Assembly (NCBI GenBank): GCA_001275005.1
Contig: JWZX01000028.1
Location: forward strand, 1 to 21,585
Length of the DNA: 21,585 nucleotides
Direction: 5' to 3'
From: Chrysochromulina tobinii
Taxonomy: Eukaryota > Haptophyta > Prymnesiales > Chrysochromulinaceae
The notes under the pieces: model-generated
Database searches by the model: none
What the model was told of the DNA's origin: nothing
What the model saw: only the letters and a program-made list of their open reading frames with translations
Position numbers and translations under genes: made by a program
In this document: positions 9,601 to 16,987 of the stretch, in pieces
Numbering within the stretch: the stretch's first letter is position 1
Layout of the letters: every line of letters starts with the position of its first letter

Positions 9601-10088
9601 TGCGTCAGCCCCATCCCAGCAGCGGCTGCGTCGCTGCGTCGCTGCACGAGCGCGCCTTGCGCTCGCGCGGAGGGCAGGCAGCCGGCGGTGCGCTGCGCCC
9701 ACCTTTCAGAAGGGCGAACGTGAGCCCAGTGCCCAGCCGCATGTCCGACAGCGCCTTGGCCGCGCACTGCTGCACAGCAGGCTGCTGCACCATGCCGTCG
9801 ATGGTCTGCTTGATCACGTCGCACATAACCACCTGCGGGCAGAGGTTGCGAGGCGCGCGCGCTCAGCGCCTGGGGCGTCAGAGCAGCCGGGCCGAGGTGC
9901 TGCTGTGTTCAGCTGCCAGGCACGCTGCGTACATGCGACTGCCGAAGCAGCGGATTGGCAGCGACCGCCTCCAGCATGCTGACCATGTCGACCGGCGCCG
10001 CGAGCAGCGGAGCCGCGGCGACTGCGGTGTCATCTGCGTCACCTACGGCAGCACGGCCGTTGCGACGTCCTCCACGCGAGCCGCCCAT
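6686..10088 (-). CDS. Large protein with four CysRS-tail-like repeats and a C-terminal UBA/TS-N domain (3 exons)
   Basis: The proposed model is exon 1 10088-9933, exon 2 9832-9703 and exon 3 9576-6686, giving 1058 residues. Residues about 1-500 are mostly helical and Leu-rich, with no family I recognise. Residues about 530-660 are Ala/Ser-rich linker with a duplicated QMLQSIGR peptide. Residues about 675-940 hold four repeats of a helical motif, (R/Q)xxAR xxxD(F/Y)xTAD xxR(D/E)xL. Each is followed by a short strand, a Trp and a DGR(S/T)G ending, and the motif resembles the small C-terminal helical segment of cysteinyl-tRNA synthetases. Residues about 1013-1053 (LRAVTGASARMCEKAL, then AANWLLEQG) match the UBA-like TS-N domain first known from EF-Ts. 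No synthetase core (HIGH/KMSKS) is present, so it is not a CysRS. The start ATG at 10086-10088 has G at -3 and +4. The single-ORF ATG at 9586 lies inside the proposed second intron. Catalysis is not evident; a nucleic-acid or protein scaffold role is speculation. Confidence 0.72.
8102..8184 (-). repeat. 57-bp in-frame duplication in the CysRS-tail-repeat gene
   Basis: Two near-identical copies of a segment of about 25 bp lie 57 bp (19 codons) apart. Both encode QMLQSIGR on the minus strand. The spacer contains CTGATGAC/CTGATGAG words, suggesting slippage. Confidence 0.65.
9577..9702 (-). other. Predicted intron 2 of the CysRS-tail-repeat gene
   Basis: The minus-strand donor is AAAG/GTGGGC and the acceptor follows the pyrimidine-rich CTTGCCCTCCCTCATGTTCG, then CAG/GC. 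The length is 126 bp. Phase 1 matches on both sides (exon 2 ends one base into a Gly codon; exon 3 supplies two). Splicing replaces a frame break with a continuous helical sequence. Confidence 0.65.
9833..9932 (-). other. Predicted intron 1 of the CysRS-tail-repeat gene
   Basis: This 100-bp intron has minus-strand donor TCGCAT/GTACGC and acceptor CCTCTGCCCGCAG/GTGG. It is phase 0 on both sides, joining LLRQSH to VVMCDV. Exon 2 has no good start of its own, which supports an upstream exon. Confidence 0.6.
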
Positions 10089-10176
10089 GTCGGCTAGTCT
10101 CTCTGAGTCAGGCACACAGTGCTGAGCGCCGGCTTCGCGGGCCGAGAGTATTGTGGTGCGTGAGGGCCCCAAACTC
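10089..10176. promoter_or_regulatory. Very short divergent promoter, CysRS-tail-repeat gene / Tubby-like gene
   Basis: Only 88 bp lie between the two ATGs. If both start assignments are correct, the transcripts either start within this interval or overlap head-to-head. No clear core promoter motif was seen. Confidence 0.35.
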
Positions 10177-11742
10177 ATGATTACCGGTACAAGTATGATG
10201 GCGCCTTCAAACTCATCGTCGCCGAACTCATCGTCGCCGAACTCAGCGCATCCGACCACGCCGCCGCCGGCCGAGCCTCAGACGCCTACCTCGAGCCTCG
10301 ACAACAGCCCAAACTCGGCGGGATCGCCATCGTATAGGCATGCGTCAAACCGGCGAAGGCCCAACCTCAAGCTGACGGTGCCACAGCCCGAGTCGCCGCC
10401 CATCCAGCGCTTGCTCCCTCGCACATACGGCGACCCCTTCGGCTCGCCGTGCGCATCTACGCCGCCGCCTCTGGGCACCATGTCCACCAGCGGCGGCGGC
10501 ACAGCGAGCCACAAGTATGTTGAGTCACCCGCCAGCAAGGGTGCCGTCACGCCCACGTCACGGCCGTTGACGCCGGGTTCGGCGCCGCGGCCGGACAGCG
10601 CAGAATCGCCGTGGCTTTCGAGTGTCGGCACGATCACCCCGTCGCCAACGCCTCGCAAGCTGCTCGAGCGTAGGCTCACACCCGATCAGCTCCTCTCGCC
10701 GGTGGCGCCGCTGCTCTCGCCAGTGCCAGTGGCCATCGACATGCCCTCGCCCTCCTTCGATCCGCTGCTCGAGCACTTCCTGCGCCCGCTCGACGAGCAT
10801 ACGATGTGCGCGTGCTTGCTCGAGCGCGCGGCGCGTGGCAAGGCGTTCCGGATGCTGCTCGAGGATGGTAACGTGTTGCTGCTGCTCGCTGAGCGGCGCT
10901 ACCGCGACTTTGAGATCGCCGCCTCCGACGGCAGCCGCATCGCGACGCTCCACCGCGCGCACCACGGCCGATTTGTGCTCCGGCGCGCCACCATGTCCGG
11001 CTCGGCCCTGCCCGAGCTCGCCGCGATCGTGTTGGATGAGTGCGAGGTGGCCAACGCTCCCTCGCGCCCTCGCCTTAACCACATGCGGCTTGTCGCGGGA
11101 CGGTGGGGCACGCCGCCACTCGGTGCCCTCGGCATTGGCGCCGAAGCGAGCCCCCGCGCCCGACCCGATGCGGACAATGCCAGTGCCACCGCTGCCGGGG
11201 AGAGCCACTGCCGCACAAGCCAGATCGATCTGAGATCGCCGAGATCGTCCTCAGATCTGAGATCGCCGAGATCGTCCTCAGATCTGAGCATCGCGATGGA
11301 CGGGCTGGCCCTTGCGCAGTCGGAGGCGGCCGTGGTCGCGGCGGGGCTCGGCGGCGGCCCTCTGTACTCGAGAGCCATCGGCCGGTCGGCCGGCGAGTTG
11401 CTCGCCGCGCTCGCCGACGGCGCTCCGCCACCCTCACCCTCTCTCCTCGTGCTCGAGTCGCGCCTGCCCACCTGGGACGAGAACGCGAGCTTGCTCACCC
11501 TCGATTTCCCGCCGGATCGCGCCTCGCTCGCCTCCGTTCAAAACTTCCAACTGGTGCCCTTGGGGGGCGAGGCCGCCGCCGCCGCCGCCGCCGCGCAGGA
11601 CAGCCTCGCCTTCAGCGCGGCGCTCGTGCATGGGTTGATCGGCGAGGCGGCCGGACTCGACACCTTCTCGCTCGACGTGCGCCCGCCGCTCTCGCCGCTC
11701 CTTGCCTTTGCAGCTTGCCTCGCCGCCCAAGATTGGGCATAG
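10177..11742 (+). CDS. Tubby-like protein (divergent TULP family)
   Basis: The protein has 521 residues. The first 200 or so are Ser/Pro-rich and probably disordered, with many SP/TP sites and a 15-bp repeat (N-SSSPN). From about residue 205 to the end it matches the Tubby C-terminal domain. An early strand pair (CACLLERAARGK, then LLLLAERRYRDFEI) corresponds to the phosphoinositide-contacting region, followed by FVLRRATMSG. The best-conserved block is LESRLPTWDENASLLTLDF then ASVQNFQLVP, the family's K-P-x-W and F-x-x-R-x-x-x-A-S-V-K-N-F-Q region. The end, SPLLAFAACLAAQDWA, corresponds to the family's Y-P-L-x-A-x-Q-A-F-A-I-x-L-x-S-F-D. A low-complexity insert at about residues 330-420 includes a 27-bp tandem repeat. 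Tubby proteins bind PI(4,5)P2 and carry membrane cargo, often to cilia. The first ATG at 10177 has a weak context; the one at 10198 has A at -3 and G at +4. Confidence 0.85.
   Translation: MITGTSMMAPSNSSSPNSSSPNSAHPTTPPPAEPQTPTSSLDNSPNSAGSPSYRHASNRRRPNLKLTVPQPESPPIQRLLPRTYGDPFGSPCASTPPPLGTMSTSGGGTASHKYVESPASKGAVTPTSRPLTPGSAPRPDSAESPWLSSVGTITPSPTPRKLLERRLTPDQLLSPVAPLLSPVPVAIDMPSPSFDPLLEHFLRPLDEHTMCACLLERAARGKAFRMLLEDGNVLLLLAERRYRDFEIAASDGSRIATLHRAHHGRFVLRRATMSGSALPELAAIVLDECEVANAPSRPRLNHMRLVAGRWGTPPLGALGIGAEASPRARPDADNASATAAGESHCRTSQIDLRSPRSSSDLRSPRSSSDLSIAMDGLALAQSEAAVVAAGLGGGPLYSRAIGRSAGELLAALADGAPPPSPSLLVLESRLPTWDENASLLTLDFPPDRASLASVQNFQLVPLGGEAAAAAAAAQDSLAFSAALVHGLIGEAAGLDTFSLDVRPPLSPLLAFAACLAAQDWA
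11224..11288 (+). repeat. 27-bp tandem repeat in the Tubby-like gene
   Basis: Two full copies plus a partial third encode DLRSPRSSS in frame. The copies are identical, so the duplication is recent. It sits in the low-complexity insert of the Tubby domain. Confidence 0.85.
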
Positions 11743-12035
11743 TTGTAAGGGTAACCGGTTGGGTGCTGGAGAGAGCCATCCTCCACCTGATTGTGAAAGG
11801 CCCCTTGGTCAACATGGTCTTACAGCAATGAAAGGTTTCGCATACATGCAGAGTACACGGTGTCTCGCGTCCCGCGGCCGCCGCCGCCGGAACACTGATC
11901 TACTTTTTTTGCCAGCGACACAAGTTTCGACGCCGCTGTGCGGGGTTATTCATACTGAAGGCTCCCCGCAGCTTCTTCGACCGTACCAGACCGTACAAAG
12001 TACAAAGCTCGAGCGAGGTCGCCTCGTGGCGGAGA
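11743..12035. other. Intergenic spacer, Tubby-like to FYVE-EH gene
   Basis: This 293 bp lies between two + strand genes. It has a TACATGCAG element near 11843-11851, a GCCGCCGCCG run near 11877-11887 and a T-rich tract at 11900-11908. No gene was seen. It must contain the 3' end of one gene and the promoter of the next. Confidence 0.4.
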
Positions 12036-15000
12036 ATGGCCTTCCTTGCGGCCAAGAACAAGACACACTGGGTGAGCGACACCAAGGTGACGCACTGCTC
12101 GCACTCCGGCTGTGGCAAGCAGTTCAGCACCTTCGTGCGTAAGCACCACTGCCGGAAATGTGGCTATGTCTACTGCGACACGCACTCGCAGCGCAGGTTG
12201 CGGCTCGATGCTGAGGGCAACCGGTGCACCACTGGGACCAGCGAGCCTGCACGCGTGTGCGACGGCTGTTTTGAGCGCTTGGAAGCGCCGGCAGTCGAGG
12301 TGCCCAAGTCGTCGGCCTCGGTTGCACTCAACGTGGCCGACGCACCCGAGGACCTGGTGCGCCGTGATCGCACGGCCCTCTTTCTGGCCAAGCGGACCAC
12401 CTTCAACCGCGAAAATAGGGCCGCAGTGGAAGCGGTCATCCATGCCTACACGGAGCTGCGCATGGACGCAGCCTCAAAGTCGGCGTCAGTCGTTGGCGGC
12501 GTCAAAAAGATGTCGTGGAGGGGCCCATCCGACACGCATGCTACTGGCTGCGAGCTCTGCCGCCGCGGCTTCACACAGATCTTTCGCAAGCACCACTGCC
12601 GCATTTGCAGTCGAGTGGTCTGCGAGAACTGCTCCGCCAACCGTAAGACGTCCGCGGAGCACGGCGGCTTCGTCTATCGCTCGTGCTTCGAGTGCAACGA
12701 CAAGCTCGAGCGACATGAGCGTGCGACCGAGTTCAGTCGGATGCGCCAGGCAGCGATGATGTCGCCGTTTGCGACGGCGTTCCAGACCACCTCAGCCGCT
12801 TCGAAGGCCGTGCGCGAGCTCGTGCTCCTCTTCGAGACTCAGGTGATTGCGTCTCTGATTGCATGCTGATTACCTACCTCATCTTCGAGACTCATGTGAT
12901 TGCGTCTCTGATTGCATGATGATTACTTTCCTCATCAGGTGACGCAGCTGGGCACTCCCGCGGCTCCCTGATTGCGTCTCTGATTGCATGCTGATTACCT
13001 CCCTCATCAGGTGACGCAGCTGGGCACTCCCGCGGCTCCCTCGCTCACTTCTTACGAGGACGCGTTCGCGATCAAGGACATGGTCGAACGTGCGTTCGGA
13101 TCTCACGTGGATGCCTACAAGAAGTGCATGTCGCTGCGCCTCGAGACGCCGGGAGAGATCAAGACGAGGGACGGCCTCAAGCGTCAACTCGACCTGCTGC
13201 GCCTCGAGTCGGTACCTCGCTATCACGCGCTCAAGCGGCAGCTCGAGCTCAAGCAAGAGCGAAGGCAGACGGCCGCGCAGAGCGTTGAGGACACGGGCGC
13301 CGCCGCTGGCGCCGGCAGTGGCGGCGCCAGCGCACAGCCCTCTGAGGCAGCCTGTGAGACTGGCGGTGCCCCTTCGAGCGGGAGCGTCGTCGCGAGCGGC
13401 GTGAGCGGCGTGAGCGGCGTGAGCAGTACCAGCGGCGCCGGCAGCGGCGGCGCCGTCGCGAGCAGTAGCGGCGGCGCCGTCGTGAGCAGTAGCGGCGGCG
13501 CCGGCGTGAGCGTCTTTGGAGTCGTGGCGGGAGCAGTCGCACAGCGCCTTGCCGAGGCGCAACTCGAGGGCAAGGCGCAGTCAGCAAAGGCGCTGTTCAC
13601 GCGGTTCAAGTCCAACATAGGCGGTTCCATCGCCACGAGCGCCGTCTCGAGCGCCGTCTCCCCGACCTCGCCGCCTATCGCCCAGAGTGGCCCGATGGCC
13701 CCGATCTCCCCGCCTGCACACCCTGCACCGCCTGCACCCCCTGCACCCCCTGCACCCCCTGCACCCCCTGCACCCCCTGCACCGCCGAACGGCACCATGG
13801 GCGATGCCGACTCTGCCATCACCCTGGCCGAGGAGCCGGCGCCGATCAAGGCGGGAGGCTCCGATGCTGAGGCGGGCGCCGCAGCGAAGAAGGCGATCGA
13901 CGACTCTGGCTACGAGTTCGGTGACTTCACGCGCAGTGCCATCAAGGGCTTTGAGGGGGCCGTGCGCGACACGACTGGCAACAAGGAGTACAAATTCGGG
14001 GACGTTACCAAGACTATGGCCAAGGGCCTCTTTGGAGCCCTCGAAAAGGCAGCCTCCGAAGCCAGGAAGGCGGCACCGCCCATGCTACCATTCGACGTCA
14101 GCCGACCCACCGATCCATGGGAGACCTCGAGATCGCAGCTCGAGACCTCGAGATCGCAGCTCGAGACCGCCGATCCATGGGCGACCTCGAGATCGCAGCT
14201 CGAGACCTCGAGATCGCAGCTCGAGACCACCGATCCATGGGCGACCTCATCGGCAGACGTCGGCCGACCCACACAGTCCACGCCTCCAATCGAGCTGGAT
14301 GAGTACCTCATCGCCAAGCGCTCCCTCATCGAGCTGTCACGCTCGTCGATGCTCTACGCAAAGCGGCCCCTGGCCGAGGTCGAAGGGCTCGTGTCCCTGA
14401 AGCAGATCCATCTGCAACGAGTGATGCAGGCGTTACAATCCGATCTCGACTGTCGCGCCGACGCGCTGAGCCTCGATCCGAGCGAGCAGCAGCGCGAGCT
14501 CACCGCAGCCATCTACGCCGTCCGTCAGAATGAGACCAGCGCGGCGGAGGCGACCAAAGAGCAGCTGCTCTCGCGGCTGCTCAGCGTGGTTACCTCCGCC
14601 GCGCGCAGCCTGGACGAGGAGATCCCCGCGTGCCACTTTGAACAGGTACGCGTGGCGCTGCATGAGCTGCGCGACGGTCTGCGGGAGATCTACATCTCGT
14701 TCATGGATGAGATGTACTCCGAGCCCAAGGTGGCGCTTCCCACCTCGCAGCCAAAGCCACTGGAGGACGCCAAGCCAGAGCGCTCGACAGAGCACTCGAC
14801 GACACCCCCGCCCAAGACGACGCTGGGCGACCCGTGGGATTCTACCTCCACTGATGCGCCCACGACGGCGCCGAACGATGCGTGGGCATACCGGCCTGCG
14901 CCACCCGCGCGCGAGCATGCATGCATGCAGGACCTGCACGAAGCCGTCGCTCCTCCGATGCCCGTGCCGCCACCTGCGGCGTCGACGCCGACGCCGCCAC

Positions 15001-15311
15001 CATCCGAGATGGCGGTACCCACGCCGTGGGCGGTGACGAGGGCAGATAAGTCCAAGTACGACTCGATCTTTGAGCAGATGCAGCCCGAGGACGGCAAGGT
15101 GGGCGGCAGCAAGGTGGCGCCCGTGCTCAAGCGTTCGGGGCTCGACCAGGCTGTGCTGCGCGACATCTGGTACCTGGTGGACGTGAACGAGGATGGGCTG
15201 CTCGACGCCGACTGGTTCGCAGTCGCCATGCACCTCACCATGAAGACGAAGCGCGGCGAGCCGCTCCCACTGAGCCTGCCGGAGGCTCTCATACCGCCCT
15301 CGTGCCGGTGA
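12036..15311 (+). CDS. FYVE-FYVE-EH endosomal trafficking protein with DPW motifs (2 exons)
   Basis: The proposed model is exon 1 12036-12842 and exon 2 13011-15311, giving 1035 residues. FYVE zinc finger 1 is at about residues 12-82: WVSD, C21, C26, RKHHCR at 35-40, C42, C47, C75, C78. FYVE 2 is at about 170-222: C172, C175, RKHHCR at 184-189, C191, C196, C199, C217, C220. FYVE domains bind PI3P on endosomes through the R(R/K)HHCR motif. A coiled-coil-like helix follows (about 285-350), then a Ser/Gly/Ala/Pro-rich linker. Four DPW motifs lie at about residues 637, 657, 677 and 876; DPW/DPF motifs in Eps15 and epsin bind the AP-2 alpha appendage. An EH domain with an EF-hand loop (DVNEDGLLDADWF) ends the protein at about 947-1035; EH domains bind NPF peptides. 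The start ATG has A at -3 and G at +4. Without splicing, exon 1 would stop after eight intron-coded residues. The combination suggests a clathrin/endosome adaptor. Confidence 0.88.
12831..13040 (+). repeat. Nested tandem duplications spanning both exon-intron borders
   Basis: A 53-bp unit is repeated at 12831-12883 and 12884-12936; it includes the end of exon 1, and the second copy reads CAT instead of CAG at the donor. A 72-bp unit is repeated at 12897-12968 and 12969-13040; it includes the acceptor and the first ten codons of exon 2. A shared core of about 40 bp therefore occurs three times (12844, 12897, 12969). Confidence 0.92.
12843..13010 (+). other. Predicted phase-0 intron with duplicated splice sites
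   Basis: The donor is ACTCAG/GTGATT and the acceptor CCCTCATCAG/GTGACG. The length is 168 bp, phase 0 on both sides, joining FETQ to VTQLG. A second CTCATCAG/GTGACG acceptor lies at 12938/12939. It leads into a copy of the exon 2 start but meets a TGA at 12969-12971 after ten codons, so the downstream acceptor is the productive one. Confidence 0.8.
13384..13512 (+). repeat. Ser/Gly/Val/Ala-coding minisatellite in the FYVE-EH linker
   Basis: GTGAGCGGC units are followed by AGCAGTAGCGGCGGCGCC-type units, encoding VSG and SSSGGA peptides in frame. Copies are imperfect. It lies in the low-complexity linker after the coiled-coil segment. Confidence 0.75.
13712..13788 (+). repeat. 9-bp Pro-Ala-Pro tandem repeat in the FYVE-EH linker
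   Basis: About eight copies of a CCTGCACCC-type unit encode PAP repeats in frame. The central copies are identical, which suggests recent slippage and likely length polymorphism. Confidence 0.85.
14112..14251 (+). repeat. 60-bp repeat carrying DPW motifs
   Basis: DPW codons recur exactly every 60 bp (14112, 14172, 14232). Each of the first two units contains two copies of a shorter 21-bp repeat encoding TSRSQLE. The repeat therefore multiplies a putative AP-2 appendage-binding motif. Confidence 0.85.
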
Positions 15312-15991
15312 GGGGGAGGGGGTGACAGCGTGGAGCCCATGCCGCGCCGTGCCCGGGCGCGAGCTAGAGACGCCACGACCGCGCACCCCGGGCTCAGTAC
15401 CGATGCGGTTGTTTAGCGTTCCACCGGGGGAACCGGCGACAGGCCATCTAAAGGGCCATCTTTTAGCTAGACGGCGCGACGTTCACAAGCGTTTTGAAAA
15501 GTGTTCAACGCCGATGGATTCACTCATCCTGCACCACCACCCCGCACCTGTCATGCAGACTCACACCGCGGTGCGGACCTGGCTCCTGGCACATCAAAAC
15601 TAGGTACTGTGAGATTGCCGCCCGTCGCCTACGCTGAACGCTCGTACCCGCCCTGAATCGTACCCATGACCCAGGCAAATGGCTTGCACCCCAGAGTGTT
15701 GTCTCACGCGCGTCAGTACGCGAAACGATGCGGGGGCGACGCCCCACGCCTCTCGCGGCGGCGCGACCGCGCGACGGCTTCCGCGGCTGCTAATGCTGCT
15801 GCAGCTGCTGCTGACATGTCGCCGTTCTCACGACGACGTCGCCTCGTCAAGCGTGCCGCGGGCGCCTCCGCCCACGCGTCATCGCTCACGTGCATGGCAT
15901 GCCGCCGCCGCCGCTACCGCTTCCTACCGAAAGGTTGATTCACACCCCGCTCGCGCTCGGGTGACGAAGCCTCAGAGAGGGTGATGCAGCC
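15312..15991. other. Spacer between convergent genes
   Basis: These 680 bp lie between the stop codons of the FYVE-EH gene (+) and the coiled-coil gene (-). A small hairpin (CTAAA...TTTAG) lies near 15449-15467, and trinucleotide-rich tracts (GCTGCT, GCCGCC) near 15788-15815 and 15900-15913. The open frames here are Arg/Ala-rich without a domain. It is probably two 3' UTRs. Confidence 0.4.
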
Positions 15992-15998
15992 TCAGACA
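15959..15998 (-). repeat. 20-bp tandem duplication overlapping the coiled-coil gene stop codon
   Basis: Two adjacent copies (15959-15978 and 15979-15998) match at 17 of 20 positions. The TGA stop of the coiled-coil gene (15992-15994) lies in the right copy; the left copy also contains a TGA-like CTGAGGC. Confidence 0.75.
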
Positions 15999-16987
15999 GT
16001 CACCTCGTGAGGGCCGGTGCGACGCGAGGGCGTGCGGAAGCTGAAGAATGGCTTGAGCCTCTCTGGCGCGGCCGTCGACTTCTTCACCTCCTCGTCGGGG
16101 ATGAACTTGAGCGAATGGATCGAGTCGTGGATCACCTGCTTGTTCGTGTGGCTATTGGCCGCATCCTTCTCCGATTGCTCCTTGAGCATTTTGCTCTTGG
16201 TTTTCAGCGCGGCGGCGGCCTCGGCGCGCTCCTCTTGCGCCTTCTTGCGCGCCGCCTTGGCCGGGTCCATCGAGGTCGCCGCGTTGATCGCCAGCGCCGA
16301 CTCCAAATATTCGAGCTCCTGCTCCTTGCGCTGCTTCCGCCACGCCTCTGAAAGTTCTCGCTGCCCGTCGGCATTGTCCCACCGCTCGTCGACAAAGGCC
16401 TTCTTGGCGGCGCGTGTCACGTTGTCCGTAGTCTCCGCCTTGATCTTCTCCACGCGCGCGCGTCGATCGTCTTGCGCCTGCTGCCGCTGCGCCTCCACAA
16501 TTGTCTCGTGGTCCTGGCGCTTTGCATGCATCCCATTGACGATGCCTGCATTCTGCGCCTTGAGCGAGCGCATGTTGTTCTGCGCAGCCTTGATAGTGTA
16601 CGTCTGCGTGAGTTCGTACCCGTGGTCCTTCCACTTGTTCTGCAGCTCCGTGCGCTGTTTGCGAAGTTGCTCCTCGTGCTGCCGGATGCTCGACCCAACA
16701 GCACCCGCGTGCTCCTTCGCCTTTTGCACCTGACGAGCCGTCTCCCCCATCTGCTCTTTGTACTCTTTTGAGAGAGCGTTGCCGTGGCTCTTCCACCGCA
16801 TCTTTTCCTCCAACTTGAACTTCTTCCGCTCCTCCCTCTCCCTGCGGTGCGTCTCTGCCGTGGAGTGGTTGCGATCCTCATGCGCCCACCGCTGGTAGTC
16901 TGCGCGCGTGATGTTCGTGCCGTTGGTCACCGTCGAAGCCGGCGTCAACGTGCCCACCCGCGATGAAGAGAGCACCCCTGTCGACAT
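15992..16987 (-). CDS. Coiled-coil protein with repeated WK-x-HG motif (unknown)
   Basis: The protein has 331 residues and is highly charged and helical across about residues 28-290. It is rich in Glu, Lys, Arg, Gln and Ala, with no membrane segment, signal peptide or enzyme motif. An internal repeat is visible: RWKSHGNALSKEY (64-76) and KWKDHGYELTQTY (118-130), 54 residues apart. A third Trp-containing segment (DERWDNADGQRELSEAW) follows further on. The N-terminus is Ser/Thr-rich. The pattern is typical of long-helix structural proteins of the cytoskeleton or flagellar axoneme, but I do not recognise the family, and that role is inference. The start is an ATG at 16985-16987, the only one before the coiled coil. 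It is a single exon, divergent from the JmjC gene, and its stop lies inside a 20-bp tandem duplication. Confidence 0.82.
   Translation of the reverse strand: MSTGVLSSSRVGTLTPASTVTNGTNITRADYQRWAHEDRNHSTAETHRREREERKKFKLEEKMRWKSHGNALSKEYKEQMGETARQVQKAKEHAGAVGSSIRQHEEQLRKQRTELQNKWKDHGYELTQTYTIKAAQNNMRSLKAQNAGIVNGMHAKRQDHETIVEAQRQQAQDDRRARVEKIKAETTDNVTRAAKKAFVDERWDNADGQRELSEAWRKQRKEQELEYLESALAINAATSMDPAKAARKKAQEERAEAAAALKTKSKMLKEQSEKDAANSHTNKQVIHDSIHSLKFIPDEEVKKSTAAPERLKPFFSFRTPSRRTGPHEVTV

Noticed and set aside
6686-10088. A possible CYFIP/Sra-1-like identity for the helical N-terminal half
   Set aside because: Leu-rich helices and one YSPGEQQLL-type segment were suggestive, but no run of conserved residues could be lined up by eye.
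9086-10097. Long + strand frames (298 and 310 codons) over the 5' part of the CysRS-tail gene
   Set aside because: They are antisense shadows; the minus-strand exons have coherent helical sequence and phase-matched introns.
11801-11830. Possible upstream start codons and a tiny reading frame between the Tubby-like and FYVE-EH genes
   Set aside because: The ATGs near 11814 and 11829 give only short frames with no support.
14433-15386. A 317-codon minus-strand frame under the EH end of the FYVE-EH gene
   Set aside because: It is Arg/His-rich with no domain, while the + frame encodes a complete EH domain.
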